64,000 nt of DNA from Phorcus lineatus (GCA_921293015.1 OV121084.1:49201864-49265863), one strand, 5' to 3'; shown: positions 1-17,439, counted from the first letter of the stretch. Notes: generated by a model from the letters alone, not told the origin. Made by a program: numbers and translations.

Positions 1-589
1 GTTTAGCAATAGTTAAATGTATAATGTATTGATGTCATAAATTGGATTGTTATCCGAGACAAGACAGATACATTATCATAGAGGTTCAAAAGATAGGATT
101 GTTCTGATGATCATATGTTGACTAATCTAATTTACATGCCATTTCATTATGGTGTTTGACGTTAAGACCTTATTGAAAAGTTTGATGTCATCATCATATC
201 AAATAAACAATAGTAAGGAAAAGCTTAACTAGGAAACAAACAATTTTACACATAGTTAATTGTAAATAAATGCGATCAATGTAAGTGTGTACAGTCATTT
301 AAGGGAATTATGTGTGTGTTATTAGGCTTTAAATGTAAACATCATATGTATGTATGTACTTACTCGAACAAAAAATAGAAAATTATAATAATCAATAGAA
401 CTAATAAATTCGTCAATGCATGCAACACTTCTCTATCATAAACTAAATTCCTTAAAAATCTTTGAATTACTGTTTGCAAGTATCATGATTTGTAATTACA
501 TTATAACGTAATTAAATCTTCAAACTTTCTCGAACATAGTAATTTGATTATGACATTTATCATATTGATGCTATCTACGTTTTACTGCA

Positions 590-840
590 TGACTGCTTAG
601 TGTGGGCTGCACTGCTGGTGTTTGTGTCTGCTGCAGACACTGAGCTATCAGTGTTTAGTGGTATTAATAGCACAACTGATGTAGAGCCATGACGTCATGG
701 ACTAAAAAGTGCCATTGCCAACTTGGATATTACGTAGACAGCATAAGCAACTTGCCTCAGTGACGTTGCAGTAGGAAATTTGATGATCAAATGATGAAAT
801 TCAGTAACAGTTGCATCAGACATTCTTGATGACAATGTGG
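590..840. promoter_or_regulatory. Block A of U1: bZIP-type site cluster
   Basis: This is the best conserved block of the array. It contains a 14-bp palindrome with a perfect CRE (TGACGTCA, 690-697), then ATTACGTA (729-736), then GTGACGTTG (760-768), then TTGCATCA (811-818), whose reverse complement TGATGCAA is a C/EBP-ATF composite type site. The same four sites recur in the same order in U2 and U3. Known biology: such sites bind CREB/ATF, C/EBP and PAR-bZIP factors. The regulatory role here is inferred. On the minus strand the block also has a 42-codon ORF (823 to 695) whose start and stop are kept in all copies. Confidence 0.5.
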
Positions 841-1834
841 TATTGACAGTCATACATAAATAGATATTTGATAAAGTGTATGTATATAAGATTAAATGTA
901 TCGAACATTATTTATTGTCAAGCAAAATCACAATATAGAGTGTTTCTTTCCGTGTAATGGCATCATTTTTGCATACATGCTAAGGTGTGGACTGTAGAAT
1001 TAAGACATTGAATGAAGAAAATGAATGAACACCATAAACAAGCAGGTTGGCCATTGGATGCTAGATATAAATACGTGTCCATGTGCGGATTTTGATTGAA
1101 TCAGATATATGTATATGTTCTGATTGAAAATCAGTTTAGTATTTTTTTATCAAAAAAACAGTTTAGGATTAAGCAATTAAACCGAATTGTAATGTAAACT
1201 TCTTTGTCTCAGCTGATCGTGTAAACAATACAGCACTGAAAAGATAATTAACGGCTGGTTATGTCAGTTACAAGGTATCATGATATCGATATGCATTAAA
1301 ACTATAATAGAAACTATCCACACTTTTCACTGTAGCATCTGCTCAAAATATCTCCACAGAATTTGATAAAGGAGGTACAGCAACGGTCTCAGGTTACTGT
1401 TTAACTTTTTATAATCTTTTGCTTGAAAGTTTGAAAAACATAAATTTATTTTTTCTCCAAATGGTTGCAAATCAGTTCCACATACGTCATTTTGTAGGTT
1501 TCAAACACAAAATAAACAAATACCAAACAATTTGCCATGAACAACTCTTCATTAATAAAACTGTTCACATTCAAAGACATTGAAAATATACTGTTTTGTT
1601 TCGTTTATTATTCATTATTTGAAAACGAATGGGAATGATAGATAGGGTAATTGTGGTGACGTTGCTTAAATCAGTTATATTCATTTCTGAGAAGAGATTA
1701 TAATGTAAATGAGGAAAATAAACAGTCATGTTGGTACGGTTTGGATAATTTGGATATTTTAGAGTATATAGTTTAGATATAGTTTAGATTCCCTCTCAAC
1801 AGATTTGCAAAATATTTTGAGCTTGTTAGATATC

Positions 1835-2280
1835 ACGAATGGATATTAAGTCCATACAATCTTTGTCAAAATAATATTTACATAGTCAGCAAGTGTTATG
1901 TACTTCTAGAGGAATGATTGCTTACGATATAGTATGATTTTCCACGTGATTACCTCTATTATGATTGTAGTAACACATAAGTGAACCGAGAACGTTGATA
2001 GATAGGTTTTTGGAAGGATTTCTATCGCTTGATAATCTTTTAAATTTGCTATTTCTCAATGAACATGAACAAATTGTTAGTCAATCAAATCTGAAAAAAA
2101 AATCTGCAGGATATCTGCAGATTAATGATTCGATTTCGAACAATGAATCTTCACGTGAAGATATGGAATTTCATTTAAAAATCGTATCGACAGGTGCACA
2201 GCTCTGCTGCATGTATGAGGCTAAAAACGAAATCTCTTACAATATAATATACATACATACACATAAAGATGTATTGAAAT
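1835..2280. repeat. Blocks D/E of U1, conserved in U2 and U3
   Basis: This stretch matches 22120-22690 in U2 and 49370-50010 in U3, including a shared CACAGCTCTGCTGCATG run with U2. Within it, two CTGCAG sites lie 5 bp apart as a dyad (2102-2122), partly kept in U2 (22541-22561). A perfect 16-bp palindrome, ATCTTCACGTGAAGAT, lies at 2147-2162 and is centred on an E-box; it is U1-specific. The short ORFs here are not shared between copies, so no coding function is supported. Confidence 0.55.
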
Positions 2281-2339
2281 AAACTGAACAGATATATTAC
2301 ATGCATAAAATATAGAGACATGAAACAAAGCAAATACAT

Positions 2340-2950
2340 TCTTTGAAAGTGTAGCAATCGAAAAGTTTGCTCCAAGGTTCCAGGGCTAACAGCGGAATGT
2401 TCTCAACTTTGAACAGCACCGATTCCTTACTCGAAAAAGTGGAGAGGTCTTCATCGCAAAACCATTGCTGTTGCTGAGGAAGCAACTTTTGTAGACACAA
2501 ATCATCATCTTGGAATACAAACAAAGCCACTTACACAACACGTGCCTGACAGAAAGCTAAGAAAACCATTATCAGCAGTTGACCTTATCCAGTACCTCTT
2601 CCTCCCACGTAATGCATATTTCTGGTTGCCAGGTAACAAGGATGGACCAATTCTAGAAAGGTTCAAATAACAAGTTCAACACGGACAGTGCTGTGTGTTG
2701 TTTATCTAATAGACCTGGTTTGATGGAACTACCCTTCTTGAACACTGGGTTAGTGCATTATCCTGATAGATAATGTTATGAACCCTATCGTAAAAGGGAG
2801 GCAACCGTTAGTGTCTAGCTAATGATGATGGAGAGGAGTTTGATAGAAGGTCTAAAACGGATCTGAATGATGCAATAGTGTGTTTGCTTCTACGAAATAG
2901 TTTTAACAGGGGAATTATAGCTTTGTTCAGAACTTAAGTTTGCTTTCTTT
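2340..2950. promoter_or_regulatory. Block B of U1 with RFX X-box-like dyad
   Basis: The block is conserved with 22835-23570 (U2) and 50285-50995 (U3). Its core holds CCTTATCC (a GATA-type site on the other strand), CCCACGTAATGCAT, and GTTGCCAGGTAAC at 2625-2637. The last matches the X-box consensus for RFX factors (two half-sites GTTRCC/RGYAAC), which in animals marks ciliary gene promoters. The same 13-mer is intact in U3 and altered by one inserted base and one change in U2. Indels between copies break every frame, so the overlapping minus-strand ORFs are not supported as genes. The right part has the single GAATGATGCAATAG motif that is expanded in U3. Confidence 0.45.
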
Positions 2951-3204
2951 TCACCAACTGAATTAAATTTAAAGACCAGCAAAAATGCGTGTAGTATTGA
3001 ACAAATCAGAATCGTTCACCTCATCAATAGTCATTTTGACAATTGAAATGTCTCAAATTAATTCATATGCACAGTTATGATAAACATATTCTCGGTTCTA
3101 AAGAATATTCATTATTATGGTGAATTGGCCTAATTCGTGAATTTAATTTTATTCATCAACTAGTGATGGAGTAAAGTCGATAGTGTTTCCAGGGAAGAAT
3201 GTGA

Positions 3205-3835
3205 AAACTTGATATTCGAGAGACCTGCAAGGAGCTCCAAGCTACTACCTTGGACTTGGTTGGACTGGTTTGTACCGCTGTTGGCGAATGGGAGTCGTCT
3301 CATTGGCTGGTGAGATAGTTAGCGATACGAGGCCTTGGCTTGAAGGTGATCAGGGTATTTGGAAGGAGCTCACCGGATTCAATTCAAATACGCTGATTTA
3401 GCAGGATGTTAGCTGAAAGGCATTAGCGCACACCACTATTTCGAATACACAACGAATACACGGATGCTGCATATCTCTCGATATTACTAACAGTGCGCAC
3501 TCAGCTAATCTACCTGCATATATGTACGTATTCAGGTTATAAGTTTTATTCTAAAAAAAACCCGGAAATATTTAATGCGACGTTGCATTAAATCCGCATG
3601 AACTACGATATAGGAAATATCAAAATTGTGTTACAACCAGAAAAACGGTAGGCACTTTGTTGAATCAAACAACGCTGCTACATGTAGTACTGTGTTATCA
3701 AATCGGTTATTTACATTTCATTGCAACGATAGAAAGCTAAATAGCCAATTTAAACATGAAAAATGTGCTACAATGCCTTTAACACATTATTGGTTTTTTT
3801 ATAAATGAGAGAAATATCTTTTATTTCTGTTTATC
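3205..3835. other. U1-only segment, possible insertion
   Basis: U1 and U2 match up to a GATATTC motif (U1 about 3211, U2 about 23830) and resume near 3836 (U2 about 23855). U1 therefore has roughly 620 bp that U2 lacks. The first 330 bp are less AT-rich than the surroundings. I found no inverted repeat ends, tRNA boxes, poly-A tail or target duplication, so the kind of insertion (or a deletion in U2) is unknown. Confidence 0.35.
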
Positions 3836-4760
3836 CAATCAATGCTTTAGTATTTTGGTGTCTTGCGTTCAAATCGACCAACGCTTATCAAAAAATGTTC
3901 TCTAAGTAATAAAGTATCAATTAACGTGTTAAATGTTTAATACAAAACTGGTTAGAATAAAGTCATTCGAAATGAAATACAACAGCCTTCTCTATGCAAA
4001 GGTTTTTGCTAAAAACAATTTCTTAATATTCTTTTTTTCCAAAGTTTTTGCAAGCTTTTTTCATGTCCCATTTCAACCGTATTTGCTTTATAAACTTCGT
4101 CCTGGCTGCAACCGATCTATACATAAAATAAATTTACTTTTAGACGCACACTCTTTCAATAGTTACTATTATAAAGAGTGAAACATATGCCATGCCGCAC
4201 ATTTTTTAAAGCAGACGCCTTGTACCCAAGCTTTCAACATGGTGTTGTAAATGTAAACAGTTTTCATTCTTATTGTGACAGGCGGATGTTTGAGCAGTAA
4301 GTTAATGTCGATGGATTTGTTTTGCAACATAAAACATAAACCAGTTGTGTCAAGATAACATTTACGTACATATTTTTGACTGAAAGAACACACATAAACA
4401 AATGCTTGTGTAAGTTGTGAAGGTCGTTTGAGAGTTGCAAAAGTATATTAATGAGAATGACACAGAATTGTTGAATGTACTTTAAATAAATTATCAATGA
4501 TGACAAAAGTAAATAATTCTATTCTGATTAGAGGTTGTACTGAGGTTCTGTAGAATTTATATAGCAAAGCCTTTTACTGACTTTTCTTTTTATTACTCAA
4601 TTCAATTTATTTGTCATAATTTATGTTTGGGTTTTTGTATAGAGTAACACATTATGTTGCTTTTTAGTGTTAAATGATTTCCTAATGCTTAAAAGGCTGA
4701 AATCAAAGTCTGATATTTCAACAATACAACAATGTGAGAAGACAATTTATAATACATCCA

Positions 4761-5040
4761 TATATAAAAGGGATTGACTATTTCCTTACAGTGGAACAGT
4801 AGTTTTGGGTGGTTTTAAACTCAGCTCTTCCGTTAGAAATTACCAAACACATTCTGTTGTTATCACGCCCAGTTAACAGAACTCACATCTTTCATTGATA
4901 AATGCTCGCATTGATCATCAACACCCTTCACCTTTTCGAAAAGGAATGTTCTTTATCTCGGCAAGCGCGTTCTTTTATTTGGTGATATGATCCGATCGTG
5001 CGTGTATGATACAGCAGGCCAACCACTCATGGTAAGGCTG
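4761..5040. other. Block C of U1, with TATA-like and splice-like edges
   Basis: The block is conserved with 24825-25120 (U2) and 51535-51790 (U3). A strong TATA-like string (TATATAAAAGG) lies at 4761-4771. TTTCCTTACAG ends at 4791 and resembles a 3' splice site (U2 has TTATCCTTACAG). CTCATG then GTAAGG at 5032 resembles a 5' splice site. These would bound a 240-bp exon, but U2 has GC and U3 has GTATAT at the donor. One frame reads the same 15 residues or so in all copies (HLSL-NA-IDHQHPS) and then diverges or shifts. A decayed exon, a non-coding exon or a conserved regulatory core are all possible. Confidence 0.3.
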
Positions 5041-6499
5041 CGTTCACAAATGTTTCTTAGGCTTTTAACTATATAAGAGTATTATGTTTAGTACATTATT
5101 AGGTGATGGGTTAGCTCTTATGGTACCAAATTAGGATAAATTATGACGGTTTTATTTCCATAGTTGTTTACAAGTTTACAACTCGTGTTTCAGTTGTCAG
5201 AACTGATGTTGCATAGAGGAAACGGAAATTTACCGGTAGAGATGTTTTTGACGAAAGAAAGTGCCCCACATAGAGATAAAACTGATAGCATATGATATAA
5301 AAAGTATTCTGTAAAATGTCATCAAAGAAGTGTGCAAAAGAAAAACCTAATCCCATTAATTCTTTTGACTTTAAACAATTACCCCTGTCTTTGATTCTCC
5401 TTTTAAGAAAAAGGTAGTAAATTGTATTCAGATCTATTACATGACTGAAATTCTATTAACAAAGACATATAATTGTCACATGATTACACCTAACAAAATT
5501 CCTTATTGATAGATTTTACGACTAACTTTTAATTGAATCAAGTTCTATAATGGATGAAAGTTTCATCTTATATAAAATGAATGCCATTTTCTTAAACAAT
5601 TTTATTTATCAACATATGATGTCAATGTTATACACATTAAACATGTATATGGTATAAGTCTCAGATCAAGGACAAAATTAGATAGCAAACCTGTATGACT
5701 GCATATTCAGGTGATCCTCAGATTTATGTGTTCATAGGTGAGAAAGTGTTATAGATAAGCATAAGCGATAGAAACCAAAGGTACCAGGTGTTGAATCCAA
5801 CAAGTCGAACAAAGGTTGTAAAGTAATTTGGTCCGGTTGGAATATAAAAAAATAAATAACAAATCTGCTATCAGCGTTTCCATCAACTAGGTAATGAGCA
5901 TGATGAAATAAACTTGCTGTACCATAGCTCTGCATTCATGTGTGATACATCTTTGTGCATATCACATTTATATCGATTATATAGAAATCTCTACGAGTTA
6001 ACAAAATACCCCTTAATTAAGGTACTACTACTAAATATGATTACAATAATAAAGTAGATTTAGAAAGCGCCAAACTCCAGACACTAAGTGCCTGCTCATA
6101 GCGATACATAATATAAAACACTACTACAGTAGAAATGCTTGCTTGAAACTTGTTACTTAACGATTGTAAACTTTTTGAACAGGAACGTCTTCACAGAATT
6201 TAGGAAGATTGTCAGTTATTGAGAGTCTTGATTCCAGTTGTTAGTTCGTTCCACAGGGTTTGGGCCAGGTAGGCAAAAGAATTATGTCCAAATATTTGAG
6301 GCCAGTTTTGTGTACTTTCAGCAGAAACTGATCAGCTTATCTAAGTGTACGAGAGGGTTCATATTGCTGAATGAAGTCTTTGAGGTAAAAAGGGGCTGAT
6401 TTATAAACCCATTTATAGGTTGAAGTGTGAATTTGAAATTGGCTTTAACTACTACTACAAGGTGTATCATGACAAATAATTCTTTCTGAAGATGGGAAA

Positions 6500-9400
6500 A
6501 CATAAATATCAGAGTATGTAACACCATGGTTGACGCACGGTAAAAATTCGGATTAACCTTTGCTATAAACCTACGTACATTCGTTTATAATGTTTAGAAA
6601 CTTGTATCAATAGTCTTGCTTGAATATGCCTTTTCAATTAGCCATTCGATAGGTCCTTACACCTATAGTGTGGGTTCCATAGCCGTGTCGCAAGGGTAAT
6701 ATCTAAATATTTTAAGATAGTTTTTTCATTGGTTATTCAACTTATTTGCGTGACACCTGATTGGCTTAAACACCATCGAGGTAGTTAGATTCCGGGCTAT
6801 GTAGAGTTAGTCTGTATGTTTGTTCAGAGATTCAAACAATAGAATGCGACAGTTCAAACTACTCGCATATTTTATTCATTACAATATTCAAGATTTAGAA
6901 CTGCTGAATAGACACCTGTGTTACACATGTATTCTTAAAATTGAATAAAGACTAAGTTTCTCCTAATAATCTTTAAAATCTTATTTCAGAGTGTCATTCG
7001 ATTGAAAAGTACCTCTATTCACTACATTTCCTTAGCATTTAGCATTTTTTAATTAAATAGAATTCTTATTTATGTCATGAAATTGATGACAACTCTTTGC
7101 GTTTATATAAATATTTAATAATTTATTGCTGGAACAATATATGTTAAATGTTGTTCTTGACACAGATTTGAATTTGGAAAACACAAGTAAAGTAATCACA
7201 AGGTAATTTTATCTAGCATTAACCTCCCTTCCTCTTATCAAACATAACCAAAGCTAACTTCCGTAAACAAAGGATTTGTTAAAACAGGCCTACATCCCAA
7301 AATCAAAATTGATTATGAAGTTTTCATGACATTGTCAGTAACATTTGTAACCGGAAAAGGAAGCCAGTTTGAACATTTGATGATTTAATAAAAGACAATT
7401 AATTTTACTTGAAATTGATAGAAGTGATAAATACATAAACAGAAACACAGTTTATTATTCGTTATGCCTTTATTAAAAACATATGAAATAATCAATAAAG
7501 AAAAACGTTTGTAAACATTAAAGTCTTGTGCTGAGAGTATTATCAAATTTACTTTTGGAAGGTTTGTAGACGAAATCATCTAACATGAGCATTTCTTAGC
7601 GGAACTATGTTTTACAGAAAATCGTCAATACTCACAACCACGACCCTACTTTGAAGTTATCAGCCAATTTAAAAATAAGTTTGATGGAACCAAAACCTTT
7701 TATCTATACATGCACTTTGGAAAACTTCCCAGACAATTTTATTGAACTGCATTGGTCGAAGTGACTTCTAATGCAAAAGAGCCTAAATTAATTTTTTGAA
7801 ATATACGGAGAGCAATGACTATACAGAAATTACAAATATATTAATATAGTTATTGTTACCGTCAAGGAAAGAGTGACTGCGACTGAAAATAGCTGAACTG
7901 CTCTATTAGTAACTCATTCACGTAACAAATGGCTGTATAAAATATTATATACATAATATACATTTTGCAAATATAATGTTAAACGTGAATGAAATACAAT
8001 CCCTTATATATAATTCATCTCATATGCGTATGAATGCGAACATGCATCTATCATAATTACTTTCTCATTTAAAAAATCGGCTGAATAATAAACGAAATTC
8101 TAAACATTATCTTCAGATCAATCAAATATGATTTGTAAAGAATAGTGATCTACAAACTTTATCCCTAGAATTTGATCACTGTTGTTCAAAGTATTGTGAA
8201 AACCTTTCTCAATGACAATTAACGGTTATAAAGAAGAATGCACCCTTTAAAGCACTAGGAATGTATTCCTGAAATATCTGAGAGGCTGGATGTCGTATAT
8301 TTGCAATATATTCTCGTTCACAATATTCTTTAGAACTGGTGCAATGCTTCAGAGGTTAGTATCTTGCTTGTTCCTTGCATACTGCTCTTATCTCATTTCT
8401 CGTTAATTGGACACTGAATATGGAGGAGAAGACTCTTATAATTATGGCAGTCAAACAGTGGTCGTTAAAAGTTTGATTTTAGCTGTCCTGACTATTGGGA
8501 GAAGCTTAAAGAGAACTAGAAAGGTTAGGGAATGCTAGTAGTCATGAAAAGCAGAACTACTTCTTTTATGTATGACGTCACATAACATGTGATTATGTGA
8601 CGTAATGTATTCTTGCGCTGTTCAGTGTTGATATGTTCCCTACTTGTATATGCCCTTATGATAGCCTCCTGCCTATGAATGCCTACAAATGTGAACAATG
8701 CAAGATAAGGCTAACTGTTATCAATAAAATTAATTATAATTATAAAAGAGGAACACTACGACAATGACATGTCCCTTTGAATTAAACAGAAAAAACACAT
8801 TTTAGAAGTTTACAGTATTATTTTAAAAAATATTTCATGAAGACTTCCTGGTCTTCACATTGGCAATATTATTATGAGGTACATCTTATTGTGTTATTAA
8901 TGTGTATTACAATGTTAGATGAATGTTTTGTTACATGTTTTAAATCAACAGATCTATAAATCAAATTATCTGTAACATTTATATTTTAATTCAATTACAA
9001 AATGACTTTTTGTATAAAATAATTTGAACTTTCCCTTTTTGAATGAAACATTTATGAACATTATATTTTATACATGTTGATAATTCCGTTAAGTTGCATG
9101 CACTTGATGGCACTCCAAGAACAAAGAAGTTAAATTGTTTTGAATAAAAGATATGTTAATTTGTCTTCAAGGATTAACGAGTAACACGAAATTTGTAATA
9201 TGAATTATTCATTTTAGATTGCCATGCTTAAAGAAACATCAATTTGTCACCAAATTATTAAATTTCCTCAAATCAATTTTAAACAGATGAACCAGAACTT
9301 AAAACTGTTGCATGTTTGGCAAAATTGGAAAAATATCCCTGAATTGAATAGATAAACATATTCATGTGTTAGATTTAGCGTTTTTATTTATAATTGATAA

Positions 9401-9500
9401 GCAAAATTATTTTTGTGAGAAATCCCTTAAAAGTTTTATGGCTTCAGAACCAAACTCCCTTAACTTTAAATTAAGAGCTAACCTGATTTGACCATGTATG
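6500..9500. repeat. U1 distal part, paired only with U2
   Basis: This stretch aligns by eye with 31110-34420 of U2, for example near 6660 with 31255, 6770 with 31340, and 8350 with 32695 plus 33622. No equivalent was seen in U3. It is strongly AT-rich and holds only short chance ORFs. It provides the empty site for the interrupted SINE of U2. Confidence 0.6.
8573..8603. promoter_or_regulatory. CRE inside a perfect 11-bp inverted repeat
   Basis: ACGTCACATAA (8575-8585) and TTATGTGACGT (8593-8603) are exact inverse copies around a 7-base spacer. The left arm overlaps a full TGACGTCA (8573-8580) and the right arm carries the half-site GTGACGTAA. The dyad could bind paired bZIP dimers or form a small cruciform. 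Function is inferred. Confidence 0.35.
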
Positions 9501-9564
9501 ATATTGTCTAAGCCTAACATCGTAATATGTATGAGCTGTATTGTGGCAAGGGCTGGATATAGTT

Positions 9565-14549
<4,985 letters not shown>

Positions 14550-15114
14550 TTAAAGGGACACAGAGTACAAATGTATGTTGTTGGGGTCAAATATGTCAAT
14601 ATTTAAAAATTGTATAGTATTGTTGTATCTGAAAATCACCATATCAATGTTTATCGGTTGAGAATAGTGAGAATAAACAGCTTAGAGTTGTGTCTTTGTG
14701 ATCGAAAACCGGACAGTGGCGCGCGCAAATGACTCAAACGTAATTTCGGAAAGTTTTCAACAGCAGACACAACGACCAATACGAAATGGTAGTGTTAAGC
14801 ATATCACATAAGTTGTTTACAAGCAAATGGAAGTTAGAATTCCAACCTTGTTACATTTATCTTGCCGATTGTCGATTATTATTGAAAACAAGAACATATT
14901 ATAGTTTCGACATTTAAGTCATGCAAATGTATTTTTTTTTCGAAATGATTTGAACTTTACGCAATACACATGGCATATTGGATATTACTTAAGTGATATA
15001 CAAAATTTTGAAACATTCTCCGTGTCGAATAGAGAACAAGTTCTTTGGATTTCTCTATTCATCCCACCAACTTCTAAATGCCTCTCAAAGAAGTCATTCA
15101 CTGTGTCATTTTAA
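14550..15114 (+). mobile_element. TTAA-flanked MITE, degenerate copy 1
   Basis: The left end reads TTAAAGGGACACAGAG (from 14550). The right end is its imperfect inverse CACTGTGTCATTTTAA (15099-15114), with 13 of 16 positions agreeing. TTAA at both outer edges is the target duplication pattern of piggyBac and Kolobok-type elements. An internal block with GATCGAAAACCGGAC near 14701 is shared with the copy at 40648. There is no transposase frame, so it is non-autonomous. Confidence 0.55.
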
Positions 15115-16600
15115 GTAATACCTTCAGTGTCATATTTTTCAGCTTGGCAGATCCATTTGAAGATTTTGCGAGCTTATCTTAGAGGATGTAACTCTCCTTC
15201 CTCCTTAGAAGCCCCTGTATATTAAACAGTAAGTAACTTTACATTAGCAGGTGCCTGAATATATCCTTATACTGTATTTCATTTTATAAATATCTATTGT
15301 CACGACATGTAAGTAATTCATAATTACTTTATGAAATGTAAGAGTATGTTGAAATGTGAGATGATAACAACGTTAAATTTGTGATTTCGAGTCTCTTTTT
15401 TAACATAGGAAACATTTTCGATCAGACTTATTTGGTTGCCATTTTCCATGAGATTTTCTTTTAAATAGATCACAAAAAGGGCTTACAAATCTAAAAGAGG
15501 ACAAGAAATTAACACGTAATGGAGACACAAGGTCTGACGGACCGACACCAGGTGACATCGCCAGACAGCCATGACGCACTAATGTTGTCATTGTACATTG
15601 TACATGTACATGAGAGAGGATACTCAGTTATGACAGTTTTTCTAACATTTCCTCTTCACTAAAAACCCGATTAACAATGTTTTAGATCGCTATAAACATG
15701 TCGTTAAGCTGATAATGTGTACAAATGGTAAAGATATTTTATTTAGCATGTAAAAATCATTAAAAAATATTTGTAGATATATACTATTGCTGGTACATGT
15801 AATTATATGACATGATTATATGTTGGCGTTAAATGAATTGACTGCCTGATAATATAACAATACTTATTTAATTACAAATCGGAAAATCTGAGCTTTATTT
15901 CAGTCTATAAAGATTATTACAACGCAGTTAATAAAGATATGATATACAATCAGTTAATAGTCAAACAATATTTCCCATAATATACATTATCATACATATG
16001 CATGTATTACATGTATCACATGTATTTTCAAATAGGTGCTTGAAACGTGTAATGGTTTGTCCAACATTTTATCATATCTTAACATTAGACATTTACGTTC
16101 ATGTTGATAACAGATGTAAACGATCCTTTTAACTTTATCTCAGCGATATCTCTAATTTCAACCATGGGGTAGGATTTTCATTTGGCATTGTCAAAGAATG
16201 ACAGCAGCTTACATTGTTTTGAGGCAAAGCGCACGTGTTATACACGTGCAAAACAATAACACTTACACTAACAGTTGAAAGACAACTTTTCAGTTTGAAT
16301 TTGATCCTGTCTTGTCGACAAGCCTTAAGGTGATATCGCATGCAATAGTTGGCTTAATATTTGTCCGATGGGTTTGGTGATGCATCAAACATCATGTAAA
16401 AGCATAAATCAATCATTAATCAATTTACACAGCGGGATCTGACTGTGATACATTTGGTACATGACATAGAAGTTCAGTGAAACATAAACCCGAAACTGAA
16501 TCATGAAATTGCGATTTGAAACGTTTGCTTGTTTCATTAATGCCAATGAATATATAAATGGACGTCTTATAGAGCACTTTGTTTCACATTTTAACATAGA
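15115..16600. other. Gene-free spacer before U2
   Basis: AT-rich sequence with chance ORFs of at most 69 codons. It holds one notable dyad of two E-boxes (16231-16249), listed separately. I see nothing else with structure. Confidence 0.45.
16231..16249. promoter_or_regulatory. Double E-box dyad
   Basis: GCACGTGTTATACACGTGC is two perfect inverted 8-mers around TAT. It therefore holds two CACGTG E-boxes (16232-16237 and 16243-16248) separated by 5 bp. Paired E-boxes with short spacing are used by bHLH factors such as CLOCK/CYCLE or USF. Whether this site is bound is unknown. Confidence 0.35.
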
Positions 16601-17439
16601 GACATGATTGTGTTTCAGTATGGTGTCTCTTAGGGTTTCAAGAAGATACTATTATCCTTATTTATGCCAACGACACTGGCAGTTCTGATAGATTGTCGGA
16701 AATTTCGTTTTCGCGGGGGCGGAAGTGATGACAGGTAAGGAACTAAAAGGCTACTCAATAGTTATTGCTGATACTTCGGTGTTTTTGGAAGGTATAATGT
16801 ATATGGCATGAATATGTATGTATGATTTTAACAATGAATATTAAAAGTCAAATTCTTCATGTGACCACTCCTTTTATTAAGATTGACTGAATTAATAAAA
16901 AAAACGGTATATGTGTACGTTTTTCAATGTTATATAATGTATCTTATTGCTCTCTATGTCACTTGTGTGAATTCTGAAAATATAATTCTGTTCTGTCTCA
17001 CTTTCCTTGTATAAACACTGTAGTTTTAACGACCGGTATTAATAAGAACTTTCCAATCACCTTTTGAATTGACGAATAAACAATCGGTAGACTGATCATC
17101 AACCTCTTTGTTGGTCCACACTCGTAGCGCCGATAGTTGACTGTCGTTTTGGTTTCGCGCTTTCTTTCGACAATTGAAATTTTGGCACATGTTAAGAAAA
17201 TAATACTATCAGTTACATATTTGATTGGAATATGCGATAATCATACATGATCAACATGTATATGCAGATGTCATTATGCGCGGAAGTGCTTAATATCATT
17301 TTTACGAAACAAGTATGAAGTTTTATATTTCCTGACAAAGAGCTAAGGTTATTCACAAATTTGGACGAGGTTCGTCAGAGTCACATGACACACGTTCCAG
17401 TGTTTTATTACCAGAAACAGCCTCATTAATGGTGGACAT

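Larger units (their letters stand above)
1..9560. repeat. Tandem segmental copy U1 (left end outside window)
   Basis: This is the first of three diverged, same-orientation copies of a non-coding segment. Position 1 aligns by eye with about 18005 (U2). The match then continues through 540-880 (20600-20930), 1200-1400 (20970-21170), 1835-2950 (22120-23570), 3860-5840 (23860-25890) and 6500-9560 (31100-34690). Blocks A, D/E, B and C are also found in U3. No reading frame is conserved over any long stretch, and indels between copies are mostly not multiples of three. The copy therefore looks like regulatory, intronic or non-coding RNA sequence. Outside the listed blocks, U1 shows only AT-rich DNA with chance ORFs under 100 codons. 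The homology was judged by reading, not by an alignment program. Confidence 0.75.

Noticed and set aside
6011..6022. CCTTAATTAAGG palindrome as a regulatory site
   Set aside because: A single AT-rich 12-bp palindrome is expected by chance and is not repeated in U2.
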